A stretch of 64,000 nt of DNA from Chryseobacterium lactis (lineage in GTDB: Bacteria > Bacteroidota > Bacteroidia > Flavobacteriales > Weeksellaceae). The notes beneath the pieces are model-generated. The model was not told the DNA's origin. It worked only from the letters and a program-made list of their open reading frames with translations, and did no database searches. Positions 51,661-60,572 of the stretch are shown here, one piece after another; positions within the stretch are counted from its first letter, which is position 1, and every line of letters begins with the position of its first letter. A program made the position numbers and the translations under genes. Location: positions 434,001 through 498,000 of the forward strand of contig NZ_CP033924.1 of assembly GCF_003815875.1 (NCBI RefSeq). Reading direction: 5' to 3'.

Positions 51661-52998
51661 TCATTCTATTTTACGAATGGTCAGGATCTCAGGTTTTTCT
51701 GAATGATCTGAAATTCTGCCGGTTCGTGCAAATTCTGCCCAAATGGCTCTTAGCTTTTGACCATTTTCATGAATACTTTCCCAGGGAATATTTCTTAACA
51801 TTTCGGAGGATTGCCAGGCAGATTCATTTCCAAAAATCAGCGGCAGGTCAATACAGTGCGGAGCACCAATATGATTGTCTTTTAAGGTCGAATGAATTCG
51901 GAACAGGTAAACATTGCCTCCACCTTTGGCTAGATTTTCGGCAAATTGCCTGGCAGGAGTTCCATAAATCAGATCTGTAGTTTTTTCAACAGCTTTATCA
52001 AGGATTTTTAATCCAAAGCCTTTGCCGAAGTATTTATTCAATGCCTCTGAAGTTTTGAGATAAAAAGCTGTTTCATTATTGTTTAAGCCGATCAGCACAT
52101 CATATTTTTTTGCATTTTCCTGCCATTTTCCTAATGATTCTTCTTCCGTACATAAAGGAGGAAAACCATATTGGGTTCCAAAGGGCATCGCTGCTTTTAA
52201 ACCATACCGAATGACAGAGGGCACATATTCCCCGTATTCATCCATCATCTTATAGACATCTGTTTCATCTTTTAAAACCTCGGTCTTTTTCAGAAATTCA
52301 ATTGACATTCTTTGTCTTTTATGGCGGAGGCCCAAAGGAGCACTTTGGATAATCACCCGTTGAAACAACCCTTCCACTCCTTCTGAAATCATTAAATGAG
52401 CAATGGCATCGCCTCCCGAAGATTGTCCAAAAAGTGTAATATTCTCTGCATCTCCACCAAAGTCGGCGATATTCCCTTTGATCCATTTTAAAGCTTCAAT
52501 GATATCAAATAAACCCAGGTTAGCCGGTCTTTTTTCATTCCCTCCTAAAAATCCAAAAAGACCTAAACGATAAGAAACTGTGACTACGATAATCCTCTGT
52601 TCTTTCACCCATTCATTCGGATCCGCAGTAGGAAGATCACCACAACCGATCTCATGAGAGCCGCCATGGATCCAGACTACAACAGGAAGAGGCTTACTTT
52701 CGGATATAAGATCCGGTAAGGTCAGGGAAAGATACTGAGTGGATTCATCAGGCTCAAACTTTTCAACCGGAGTAGCTCCAATCATCTTTTCCACAAGCGG
52801 GCTTAATATCTGGGGGCAAACCGGAGTTTTATCCGGAAAAAGAAGGTCAGATAAAGATTCAACCGGAACCGGCCTTTGAAATCTTTCGGATCGGGCATAG
52901 CGAATACTCCTGGCACGAATAACACCATTTTCTTTTAATGCCATAATTTTTCCCAACCGGGTTTCAAAAACATGAGTTCCTTTCTGATGTGACTTCAT
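51661..52998 (-). CDS. Carboxylesterase (type B)
   Basis: A 445-residue esterase of the para-nitrobenzyl/carboxylesterase family. It has VVVWIHGGSHEIGCGD (oxyanion HGG), VTVSYRLGLFGFL, NLGLFDIIEALKWIKGNI, DAENITLFGQSSGGDA (GxSxG, Ser about residue 194), and a late Glu/His region with RIHSTLKDNHIGAPHCIDLP. There is no signal peptide. It lies upstream on the same strand of the Cys-rich peptide gene but far enough (145 bp) not to suggest an operon. Substrate unknown. Confidence 0.92.
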   Translation of the reverse strand: MKSHQKGTHVFETRLGKIMALKENGVIRARSIRYARSERFQRPVPVESLSDLLFPDKTPVCPQILSPLVEKMIGATPVEKFEPDESTQYLSLTLPDLISESKPLPVVVWIHGGSHEIGCGDLPTADPNEWVKEQRIIVVTVSYRLGLFGFLGGNEKRPANLGLFDIIEALKWIKGNIADFGGDAENITLFGQSSGGDAIAHLMISEGVEGLFQRVIIQSAPLGLRHKRQRMSIEFLKKTEVLKDETDVYKMMDEYGEYVPSVIRYGLKAAMPFGTQYGFPPLCTEEESLGKWQENAKKYDVLIGLNNNETAFYLKTSEALNKYFGKGFGLKILDKAVEKTTDLIYGTPARQFAENLAKGGGNVYLFRIHSTLKDNHIGAPHCIDLPLIFGNESAWQSSEMLRNIPWESIHENGQKLRAIWAEFARTGRISDHSEKPEILTIRKIE

Positions 52999-53089
52999 GG
53001 GTAAAAACTGAAAAACTTTCTACCTTAAATTTAATCTTGTTTTTTGATAATGGAAAATATTTTAGACACAAATATCGTATCACAAAAAT

Positions 53090-53992
53090 TTAATTGAGGA
53101 TTTTATATTCGCTGGGAGAAACGCCTACTTTTGTTTTGAATAGTCTGGTGAAATGCTGTGGATATTTGAAGCCTAAATCATAGGAAATTTCACTGATCGA
53201 TTTTCCCTGCTCCAGAATTTGCTCTTTGGCGACATCAATTAATTTATTATGAATTAATTCCTGTGGAGAAATACCCAGTTCTTTTTTAATCAGATCTCCG
53301 AAATAATTGGCAGAAAGGTTCAATTTATCGGCAAAGTAATTCACCATTGGAAAGCCTATATTTTTAGGACTCTCAGATTTTAAATACTCATCTACAAGGT
53401 TTTCGAACTTCCCGATAACTCCCTGGTTGATGTGATCTCTTGTAATAAATTGGCGGTCATAAAAACGCATGCAGTAATTCAGGAATAATTCAATATTATT
53501 CACCACTAAAGATTTGCTGTGTTTATCAATAGGTTGTTCCAGCTCTAATCTGATATTTTTAAAACATTCGAGAATAATTTCTCTTTCTTTTTCAGAAAGG
53601 TGTAATGCTTCGTGGACGTCGTAAGAAAAGAAAGAATAGTCTTTCATATTTTTTCCCAAATTGGTTCCTTTAATCAAATCGGGATGAAAAAGCAGAGCAT
53701 ATCCTCCGGGTTGGATAGGAGCTCCATCATTTTTAACACCACTTACCTGTCCGGGAGCAATGAAAACCAAGGTTCCTTCCTGATAGTCGTAACTGTGCTT
53801 TCCATAGTACATATCCCCACAAACTACATCTTTTAAAAATACAGTGTAAAAACCGTATGTTCTTCTATAGCTGCAAATACGCGGAGATTTAGAAAAATCA
53901 ACCACACTTACCAGCGGATGTAAGGTTTCGTGATTAGTCATCTTATTGTATTCTGTAATACTATTCACTCTTTCAACTTCCTGATTTTCCAT
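53090..53992 (-). CDS. AraC-family transcriptional regulator
   Basis: A 300-residue regulator: an N-terminal cupin-like sensor (HSYDYQEGTLVFIAPGQVSG) and a C-terminal AraC DNA-binding domain with two helix-turn-helix units (LSANYFGDLIKKELGISPQE; ISEISYDLGFKYPQHFTRLF then GVSPSEYKI). It is divergent from the cupin and alcohol dehydrogenase genes with 124 bp between, so it most likely controls them, perhaps sensing a related aldehyde or alcohol. Confidence 0.92.
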   Translation of the reverse strand: MENQEVERVNSITEYNKMTNHETLHPLVSVVDFSKSPRICSYRRTYGFYTVFLKDVVCGDMYYGKHSYDYQEGTLVFIAPGQVSGVKNDGAPIQPGGYALLFHPDLIKGTNLGKNMKDYSFFSYDVHEALHLSEKEREIILECFKNIRLELEQPIDKHSKSLVVNNIELFLNYCMRFYDRQFITRDHINQGVIGKFENLVDEYLKSESPKNIGFPMVNYFADKLNLSANYFGDLIKKELGISPQELIHNKLIDVAKEQILEQGKSISEISYDLGFKYPQHFTRLFKTKVGVSPSEYKILN

Positions 53993-54116
53993 TGGATAAA
54001 TTTAAATCTTACTCAAAATTACCACTTTCCAGTGTAACAAATATAAGGTCTGTAAAATTGGTAGGTAATTCGGTAATCTGTATAAGCCGGGTTTATCTTA
54101 AAGTTTCGACTTTTGT

Positions 54117-54527
54117 ATGATTATGGAAACTTTTAATACGAACATTTTTCCGAAAGGAGAAAAAGCTCCTTCTGATTATTTTTCAGGAGGAACAGCCAGG
54201 GTTCAAATTATTAAACCCAATGAAGACGAGCTGAACTGCCAGATCGGAAATGTCATCTTTGAGCCGGGATGCAGAAATAACTGGCATTCTCATGGCGGTG
54301 GACAGATTTTAATTGTAACTTCAGGAAAAGGATTTTATCAGGAAAAAGGTCAGCCAGCAAAGATATTACATCCGGGAGATGTGGTGAATATTCTTCCTAA
54401 TGTCATCCATTGGCACGGTGCTAGTCCGGACAGTGAATTCACTCATATTGCAATCAATCCGAATACACAAAACGGAATTGTAGAATGGCTGGAGCCTGTA
54501 ACAGACGAGGAATACAATGCATTATAA
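54117..54527 (+). CDS. Cupin-domain protein
   Basis: A 136-residue single cupin barrel. The metal-binding motifs are WHSHGGGQILIVTSGKG (His pair) and HPGDVVNILPNVIHWHG. ATG 54117 is used, with a second ATG at 54123 also possible. Cupins of this type often accompany AraC-controlled oxidoreductases. The alcohol dehydrogenase gene follows 36 bp later, so an operon is probable. Activity unknown. Confidence 0.88.
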   Translation: MIMETFNTNIFPKGEKAPSDYFSGGTARVQIIKPNEDELNCQIGNVIFEPGCRNNWHSHGGGQILIVTSGKGFYQEKGQPAKILHPGDVVNILPNVIHWHGASPDSEFTHIAINPNTQNGIVEWLEPVTDEEYNAL

Positions 54528-54563
54528 TGTTAAACTTAATAATAACTTAAATTAAATATACAA

Positions 54564-55616
54564 ATGAGCACAATTACAGTAAAAGCTTACGGTGCAGAAT
54601 CTACTACGGCAGATTTAAAAGAAATGAGTATTGCAAGAAGAGAAGCAACTCCAAAAGATATAGAGATTGAGATCTTATATTGTGGGGTATGTCACTCTGA
54701 TCTTCACACTGCAAAAAACGACTGGGGCGTTACACTGTATCCAACAGTTCCGGGACACGAAATTGTGGGCAGAATTACCAATGTAGGGAGTGATGTTTCA
54801 AAATTCAAAGTTGGAGACCTTGCCGCCGTTGGATGTATTGTAGATTCCTGCGGACACTGCGATAGTTGTAAAAAGGATCTGGAGCAGTATTGTCTGAACG
54901 GATTTACCGGAACCTATAATGGAAACGACAGGCATTTGGGAGGACATACTTTTGGAGGATATTCTGAAAAAGTAGTGGTAGATGAAAGTTTTGTTCTAAG
55001 AGTTCCTGAGAACTTAGATTTAGCTGCTGTAGCACCACTTCTTTGTGCAGGTATTACTACATGGTCTCCATTAAGACACTGGAATGTAGGTCCTGATTCT
55101 AAAGTCGCTGTTGTAGGATTAGGTGGATTGGGTCATATGGCTATAAAACTGGCAAAAGGCCTTGGTGCTGAGGTTACTTTATTCTCAAGAACTCCGGGGA
55201 AAACAGAAGATGCAAAGCAGTTGGGTGCAGACCATGTGGTTATTTCTACGGATGATGAGCACATGAATTCTGTAAAAGGAAAATTCGATGTAATTATTGA
55301 TACTGTTCCTTATGTACATGATGTAAATCCTTACGTTGCTACTTTAAATATTAGCGGAACTCTTGTTTTAGTAGGATATCTGGGAGGTCTGGAGCCTATT
55401 TTAGATACGGTTCCTATGATTATGGGAAGAAGATCTGTTGCCGCTTCTTTAATCGGAGGTATTGCTGAGACTCAGGAAATGCTGGATTTCTGCGGTGAGA
55501 ACAATATTGTTTCTGAAATTGAGATTATCAAAATGCAGGAAATTAATGAAGCCTATGAAAGAATGCTGAAAAGTGATGTAAGATATCGTTTTGTGATCGA
55601 TATGAAGTCTCTGTAA
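54564..55616 (+). CDS. Zinc-dependent NAD(P) alcohol dehydrogenase
   Basis: A 350-residue medium-chain dehydrogenase of the YahK/cinnamyl-alcohol type. Catalytic zinc: CGVCHSDLH and GHEIVG. Structural zinc: CGHCDSCKKDLEQYC. The cofactor loop is VVGLGGLGHMAIKLAKG, with SRTPGK downstream, which favours NADPH. It probably reduces aldehydes. It is co-directional with the cupin gene and opposite the AraC regulator, which probably controls both. Confidence 0.94.
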   Translation: MSTITVKAYGAESTTADLKEMSIARREATPKDIEIEILYCGVCHSDLHTAKNDWGVTLYPTVPGHEIVGRITNVGSDVSKFKVGDLAAVGCIVDSCGHCDSCKKDLEQYCLNGFTGTYNGNDRHLGGHTFGGYSEKVVVDESFVLRVPENLDLAAVAPLLCAGITTWSPLRHWNVGPDSKVAVVGLGGLGHMAIKLAKGLGAEVTLFSRTPGKTEDAKQLGADHVVISTDDEHMNSVKGKFDVIIDTVPYVHDVNPYVATLNISGTLVLVGYLGGLEPILDTVPMIMGRRSVAASLIGGIAETQEMLDFCGENNIVSEIEIIKMQEINEAYERMLKSDVRYRFVIDMKSL

Positions 55617-55637
55617 TCCGGCTTTAAATAATACTAT

Positions 55638-55676
55638 ACAACAGGTTCTCCGAAATGAAGAGCCTGTTGTTATTTT
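55638..55676. terminator. Rho-independent terminator
   Basis: ACAACAGGTTCT pairs with AGAGCCTGTTGT (12 bp, one wobble), then TATTTTT. Confidence 0.85.
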
Positions 55677-55684
55677 TAGATTTA

Positions 55685-55709
55685 AATGGGCTAAAGCCCA
55701 TTCCTATTA
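55685..55709. repeat. Short palindromic repeat
   Basis: AATGGGCT and AGCCCATT are exact inverse complements separated by AA, followed by CCTATTA. It is of the kind found in many copies in Chryseobacterium genomes. One copy here. Confidence 0.55.
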
Positions 55710-55714
55710 ATGTC

Positions 55715-56086
55715 TTACACCGGGCACTTTAGTCCGTTTCTTTCCATATCCTGAAAAGCCCATTCTGCCATTGCATCAATAACCGGAGACAATTCGCTAC
55801 CGGCTTTACTTAATTTGTAAGTGACATGTGGAGGCACGACCGGTTTTGCTGTTCTGATAATCAGTCCATCGGCTTCCAATTGTTTTAAATGCTGAATAAG
55901 CATCTTTTCCGTTACGGCAGGAATTGCTTTTTTCAATTCACTGTATCTTTTTTCTCCTGTATAAAGGTTATACAGAATGATAGGTTTCCAAAAACCACCA
56001 ATTCTTTCCATCACATACATTACCGGGCAATCCTGTACGGTTTTCTTATTCTCCTGAATGGTTGAACTTTCTTTAATTGCTGTCAT
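55715..56086 (-). CDS. HxlR-family transcriptional regulator
   Basis: A 123-residue winged-helix regulator: CPVMYVMERIGGFWKPIILY (opening Cys and first helix), GEKRYSELKKAIPAVTEKML (recognition helices), LEADGLIIRT, then the wing and HVTYKLSKAG. The Cys near the N-terminus is the thiol sensor seen in several HxlR proteins (aldehyde or redox sensing). It is divergent from an NmrA-type reductase gene, with paired GTAAGTAC sites between. Confidence 0.93.
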   Translation of the reverse strand: MTAIKESSTIQENKKTVQDCPVMYVMERIGGFWKPIILYNLYTGEKRYSELKKAIPAVTEKMLIQHLKQLEADGLIIRTAKPVVPPHVTYKLSKAGSELSPVIDAMAEWAFQDMERNGLKCPV

Positions 56087-56104
56087 AATTCTACATACTT
56101 TAGG

Positions 56105-56130
56105 GTAAGTACTTGTATAAAAGTAAGTAC
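56105..56130. promoter_or_regulatory. Candidate HxlR operator
   Basis: The direct repeat GTAAGTAC occurs at 56105-56112 and 56123-56130, 18 bp apart. The arms GTACTT and AAGTAC (56109-56114 and 56125-56130) also form an inverted repeat. It lies just upstream of the -7 box TAACTTTG (56136-56143) of the reductase gene, a position where binding would block transcription. Confidence 0.65.
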
Positions 56131-56194
56131 AAATATAACTTTGTCTACAGAAATAAAAAAATATTTATTATCAAAAACAATAAAAAAATTTAAT

Positions 56195-57073
56195 ATGAAA
56201 ATTGTAATCACAGGATCGTTAGGAAACGTTGCAAAACCGTTAACACAGCAATTGGCTGCAGAAGGACATCAACTTACTGTAATAAGCAGCAACGAAGACA
56301 GAAGACAGGATATTGAATCGTTGGGAGCAACTCCAGCCATCGGATCAATAACTGATGTGGATTTCTTAACCAAAACATTTGAAGGAGCTGATGCCGTTTT
56401 TGTAATGACTCCTCCTGCCGTAACTGAGACAAATATTATTGAAGGCATAGTGGATGCAGGAAAAAATTATGCGGAAGCATTAAAAAAAGCTCAGGTAAAA
56501 AGAGCCGTAATGTTGAGCAGCGTCGGAGCAGAATCACCGATAGAAAATGGACAGATCAAAGGCCTTCATCAAATTGAGAATATCTATAACAAAGTCGAAA
56601 ATACTTCGTTCACTTTTTTAAGAGCTGGATATTTTTACAATAACCTGCTCAATGACATCCCATTGATACAAAATACTGGAATCATCGGTAGTAATTATTC
56701 TGAAAATACTATTATTCCGTTGGTACATCCCAGCGACATTGCCAAAGCTGCAGCTGAAGAATTGGTGAAAGACGAAAGTGGTAAAAATGTAAGATATATT
56801 GTAGGAGATATCCGAAAAGCATCTGATTTTGCAAAAGTTTTGGGTAGCTCTGTAAATAAGCCGGAACTTCCATGGGTAGAGTTCTCTGATGAACAAACTT
56901 TAAATGGTATGCTACAGGCTGGTCTACCACAGGATATGGCTGATCAGTACACTGAAATGGGGAGAGGAATAAGAACAGGAATAATACAAAAGGATTTTAT
57001 TGAGCATGGCTCTCCTGTTACCGGAAGTATTAAGCTGGAAGATTTTGCCAAGGAATTTTCTTCAAAGTTTTAA
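56195..57073 (+). CDS. NmrA/SDR-type NAD(P)-binding protein
   Basis: Start ATG 56195 gives MKIVITGSLGNVAKPLTQQL, a Rossmann opening; an upstream in-frame start would add a Lys/Ile-rich stretch. The 292-residue protein shows the early nucleotide-binding loop, DAVFVMTPPAVTETN, VKRAVMLSSVGAES, and FTFLRAGYFYNNLL. It is probably an atypical SDR that reduces a quinone or acts as a redox sensor, in keeping with an HxlR regulator next door. Confidence 0.9.
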   Translation: MKIVITGSLGNVAKPLTQQLAAEGHQLTVISSNEDRRQDIESLGATPAIGSITDVDFLTKTFEGADAVFVMTPPAVTETNIIEGIVDAGKNYAEALKKAQVKRAVMLSSVGAESPIENGQIKGLHQIENIYNKVENTSFTFLRAGYFYNNLLNDIPLIQNTGIIGSNYSENTIIPLVHPSDIAKAAAEELVKDESGKNVRYIVGDIRKASDFAKVLGSSVNKPELPWVEFSDEQTLNGMLQAGLPQDMADQYTEMGRGIRTGIIQKDFIEHGSPVTGSIKLEDFAKEFSSKF

Positions 57074-57095
57074 TTCAGAAGAATGTTGCAATATA

Positions 57096-57138
57096 AAAAG
57101 CTTCGGCGCACCTTTGGTGCGCCGAAGCTTTTGTTTTT
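57096..57138. terminator. 17-bp perfect convergent terminator
   Basis: The arms 57096-57112 and 57116-57132 pair without a mismatch over a TTT loop, then TGTTTTT. Confidence 0.93.
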
Positions 57139-57151
57139 ATGAATATTGATC

Positions 57152-58435
57152 TTATTTCGTTTCTTTCAATGTTTCTTTCAACACTTTCAGTTTTCCGTCG
57201 ATAGGCTGTTCAATTTTTAATCCTAAAATTTCAGCCACCATAGGATAAACATTGACATTGGAAAATTCATTGATTACCTGATGATTTTTGAATTCCGGAC
57301 CCCAGGCAAAGAAAGTTGCTTTCATTTCCGGGACTAATCTCGGATTATACCCATGCTTTCCAACAGATGTCTTCTTTCCTTTTTCCAGGAATATTTTGGG
57401 AGCTTTCGGAACAAGAAGAATCTGACCTATTCTGTTATATTTATCATCTCTTGTGGCAAAATGCAAATAATGAGGAAGCCTTTTATCCAGATAAACGGTG
57501 TAATCATCTGTTTTATGGGCTTTTAATTCTTTGTAAACAGCTTTTACCTCATCAGCATTTTTCACATATACTCTTAATAATGTCTGCGAGTTATAAAAAT
57601 CGAATCTGTTTTTATCAAAAAGAAGAGCCGGAATTTCAAGAGGAGTTCCACCATCCACTTTTATCATTCCATGGTCGGAAACAAATACAAAGTTGACATT
57701 CTTTAATCCTAATTTATTTACTTTCTGCACCAAATCTCCAACAGCCTGATCAATAAGGTGAACAGCCGTTTCAGTTTCTTTTGCATCCGGTCCAAAATGA
57801 TGCCCGCTTCCATCTACTTCAGGAAAATATAATGAAATAAAATGGGGTCTTTTATCTTCAGGAAGCTTCAGCCAGTTTACTACTTTGTCTACTTTTTCAG
57901 AAGGGGTGAATTTTTCGTGATACGGATAATAATAACTTGGTCTTATTCCTCCGGCATCACTGGCAGATCCTACCCACATTAAAGAGGCAGATACCATTCC
58001 CTGCTTTTCTGCCAGTCCCCACAATGGAGTTCCTCCATACCAGCTTCCATCTTCCGCATTTTTTTTATTGCTCATCGCATAGACTTCTTTTCTTTTATAA
58101 TCATAGAAAAAATTATCAATCAAGCCGTGATGAGAAGGATAAAGCCCCGTGATTAGACTCCAGTGATTAGGAAAAGTAATACTTGGAAAACTCGGGATCA
58201 TTGCTTTTGCCTGCACCCCGTTATCTGAAAGTCTCAGCAGATTCTCAGCATTATATTTTTTAGCATAATCATATCGGAAACCATCTGTAGATATCATAAT
58301 TACATAAGGTTTTGATTGTGCTTCTGCACTATTCTGACGACCAGGAATAACAACCTGAGCCGTATCTGGAGTGACTTGCTGAGCAAAAGCCGTTAAAGAA
58401 AAAAACAGCAGTAAAAAATGTATTCCGCGCTTCAT
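57152..58435 (-). CDS. Alkaline-phosphatase-superfamily phosphodiesterase (ENPP-like)
   Basis: Start at ATG 58435 (MKRGIHFLLLFFSLTAFA, signal peptide) is preferred over a six-residue longer start. The 427-residue enzyme matches nucleotide pyrophosphatase/phosphodiesterases: MISTDGFRYDY (metal Asp), FPSITFPNHWSLITGLYPS with the Thr nucleophile, YFPEVDGSGHHFGPD, FVSDHGM, and a late His in KKTSVGKHGYNPR. It acts in the periplasm on nucleotide or lipid phosphodiesters. Single gene. Confidence 0.93.
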   Translation of the reverse strand: MKRGIHFLLLFFSLTAFAQQVTPDTAQVVIPGRQNSAEAQSKPYVIMISTDGFRYDYAKKYNAENLLRLSDNGVQAKAMIPSFPSITFPNHWSLITGLYPSHHGLIDNFFYDYKRKEVYAMSNKKNAEDGSWYGGTPLWGLAEKQGMVSASLMWVGSASDAGGIRPSYYYPYHEKFTPSEKVDKVVNWLKLPEDKRPHFISLYFPEVDGSGHHFGPDAKETETAVHLIDQAVGDLVQKVNKLGLKNVNFVFVSDHGMIKVDGGTPLEIPALLFDKNRFDFYNSQTLLRVYVKNADEVKAVYKELKAHKTDDYTVYLDKRLPHYLHFATRDDKYNRIGQILLVPKAPKIFLEKGKKTSVGKHGYNPRLVPEMKATFFAWGPEFKNHQVINEFSNVNVYPMVAEILGLKIEQPIDGKLKVLKETLKETK

Positions 58436-58539
58436 TATTTTAATTTTTGGCAAAGTTACATTCTCTATTGCTCCCTGAAAAGTTTAATAGATTAAAAGTA
58501 TATTAAAACAGATCTTTTCGCTTAAAAATTTACTATCAA

Positions 58540-59385
58540 TTAAATAGATCGCTTCATTTCAAACTGTGACAACCAGTTAGTAAGCCCTACTTTTTCACTA
58601 AGAAATTTATCAGTATTTTTTGAAGAGCTGTCTACATTATTTAAAGAAACAGGTTGCCCTTCAGGAGTATCTTTAATGGAATTAAAAAGCCTGGCTCCTA
58701 TTCCCTGTTTTCTGTACTCTTTATCTACCGCAATTTGGTATACCTTTTTTGCTGCCGGATTATAAATGATATATCCTACCAGCTTTTCATCATTAAAAGC
58801 GCCTAAAGCAATATAGCTTTCAGGTATTGGATCCAGTACAAAAACGGATCCCTGCCATGAAGGCTCAATGTCCCAGAAAGAACGCAATGTATCCCATTGG
58901 AAATCCTTCAGATCACGTACAGATATCTCCTCATTATATTTAGCCGGATTAATCTCTCCTTTAAAGCAAAGCAGTTTTCGTACAATGGTAAAACCCAGAT
59001 TTTCATAGGCTCTGATGGCACGTTGATTTTCTTCAATCACCTCAAGAAGCAAGACATTGGCATTTCTCTCTTTTAAAAGAGGAATGATAAAATCATACAT
59101 TTTTCTTACCAGCCCTTTCCCTCTAACCTCCGGTACGACTCCGGTTCCACCGTTGTAAATAATTTTTTCTCCGTTTTCTGTTTTTTCCGACTGAAGAATA
59201 AATCCAGCCAGCTGCCCGTCTTCAAAGGCACCTACGGAAAAATTCAAATCTATTTTCTCCGCCTCAATTTTGGAAACCAGCTGCTCTTTTGATAAATGAA
59301 AAGGAATGACATAATCTGAAAACGAAAGATTGAATACTGCTAAAATTTCTTCTATTGTATTATCTGCTAAGGTTTTAAATTCCAT
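58540..59385 (-). CDS. Double GNAT acetyltransferase
   Basis: A 281-residue protein with two acetyltransferase domains. The first contains GVVPEVRGKGLVRKMYDFI, and the second contains AVDKEYRKQGIGARLFNSI. Both acetyl-CoA loops look intact. Substrates unknown. The cytidine deaminase gene lies 27 bp upstream on the same strand, then GrpB, so the three may form one transcript. Confidence 0.88.
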   Translation of the reverse strand: MEFKTLADNTIEEILAVFNLSFSDYVIPFHLSKEQLVSKIEAEKIDLNFSVGAFEDGQLAGFILQSEKTENGEKIIYNGGTGVVPEVRGKGLVRKMYDFIIPLLKERNANVLLLEVIEENQRAIRAYENLGFTIVRKLLCFKGEINPAKYNEEISVRDLKDFQWDTLRSFWDIEPSWQGSVFVLDPIPESYIALGAFNDEKLVGYIIYNPAAKKVYQIAVDKEYRKQGIGARLFNSIKDTPEGQPVSLNNVDSSSKNTDKFLSEKVGLTNWLSQFEMKRSI

Positions 59386-59412
59386 TGATATTTTAAATTA
59401 TTAGATTAAAGG

Positions 59413-59808
59413 TTACCACTCTCTGTCAAGATCTTCTTTCCAGTCGTAAGGCATCAGTTCTTTTAAGGTTACAAATACTCCGTTTTTAACTTCTATGATA
59501 GCATTGAGATTCTCTTTGGATAATTGGCTCATCAATTCTCTGCAACGTCCGCAGGGAGGTACTGCATTACCGTCGCTTCCTACTGCCACCACCGATTTGA
59601 TATAGCGTTCTCCATTTTTTAACATCTCAGCTACAGCGCTATGTTCTGCACAGAATCCCATGGAACAGGCTGTATCTATGCTGATCCCCGTGTATACATT
59701 TCCATCTGCCGTTTCAATTGCAGCCGCGACTCCTCCATATTCTATAAAATCATTGAGGATGGTGGATTTTGCAAATTGACGGGCAATGTCCTTCAGGTCT
59801 TTTCTCAT
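59413..59808 (-). CDS. cdd: Cytidine deaminase
   Basis: A 131-residue zinc deaminase: GFCAEHSAVAEML provides the first zinc ligand (Cys where cytidine deaminases often have Cys/His) and the catalytic Glu, and PPCGRCRELM provides the second and third zinc Cys. AAIETADGNVYTGISID is the family's substrate loop. It recovers uridine from cytidine in pyrimidine salvage. A blasticidin-deaminase-like specificity cannot be excluded. It lies between the double GNAT and GrpB genes. Confidence 0.88.
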   Translation of the reverse strand: MRKDLKDIARQFAKSTILNDFIEYGGVAAAIETADGNVYTGISIDTACSMGFCAEHSAVAEMLKNGERYIKSVVAVGSDGNAVPPCGRCRELMSQLSKENLNAIIEVKNGVFVTLKELMPYDWKEDLDREW

Positions 59809-59826
59809 GAGTCAAAATATTAATAA

Positions 59827-60429
59827 TTATTCTTTATGCTGTGTTAAATACCATTGCACGGCTTTCCTCTCTTCTCTTTTTATAAACGAATCTTTTCCCT
59901 GATTATAATCATTTCCGTCGAACCATTCTTTTGTGCTCAGCTCTTCTTTTAATTGCTGATATTCCCTTCTCACATCCGGATGCGTCCGCAGATAGTTACG
60001 AAAGGCAATATGGCGAAGCCAGTGTTCTGAAGAAACAGGAATCACATGAATGTGCGCCTTACGAAACTGGTGGTCGTGAATTTTCTCAGGAATCTCGTCT
60101 TTTGAATAAATAACTTCCGGCAATCCTAAATTATGGGGTTTATCTGTAAGTTTAATAAAGAAACGTCGATAAGGCATATCTTCGTTATATTTCTCATAAT
60201 AAACGTAATCCTGCCCCCGCAGTAAAGATGGAATTTCATCCAGTTCCTTTTCATCCTTCACCCCAATCATCATATCAATAACAGGTTTGGCAGATAATTC
60301 TTCTACCGATGTACTTCCTATATGTTCTATTTCGGGATGTAAAAAACCGATACTTTCTTCCAGCTCATTTTTTATCGATTGAAACTGTTTTCTCCAGGAA
60401 GGATTATATTTTTCAAAAGGAATTTTCAT
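59827..60429 (-). CDS. GrpB (UPF0157) family protein
   Basis: Start at ATG 60429 (MKIPFEKYNPSWRKQFQSIK), the usual GrpB opening with PxW; a longer start would add seven residues. The 200-residue product has the nucleotidyltransferase-like core HIGSTSVEELSAKPVIDMMI (GSTS...DxD-like) and late HIAFRNYLRTHPDVRREYQQ. The family has a minimal nucleotidyltransferase fold; its reaction is not settled. It is 18 bp upstream of the deaminase gene. Confidence 0.9.
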   Translation of the reverse strand: MKIPFEKYNPSWRKQFQSIKNELEESIGFLHPEIEHIGSTSVEELSAKPVIDMMIGVKDEKELDEIPSLLRGQDYVYYEKYNEDMPYRRFFIKLTDKPHNLGLPEVIYSKDEIPEKIHDHQFRKAHIHVIPVSSEHWLRHIAFRNYLRTHPDVRREYQQLKEELSTKEWFDGNDYNQGKDSFIKREERKAVQWYLTQHKE

Positions 60430-60519
60430 AGATATCCGGTGTATACACAAAGATATTAAAAATCGTTCAATCCCTTTAGAATAAAGTATTTTAAGATCTC
60501 CATCAACCTGTAAAACAAC

Positions 60520-60545
60520 AATACCCCTGAAAAATCAGAGGTATT
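60520..60545 (-). terminator. Terminator of the five-gene minus-strand operon
   Basis: Read on the minus strand, AATACCTCTGA pairs with TCAGGGGTATT (11 bp, one wobble), followed by GTTGTTTT. It lies 27 bp past the last gene. Confidence 0.75.
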
Positions 60546-60572
60546 ATTTTTTTAATATTTAGGTGTGTTTTT

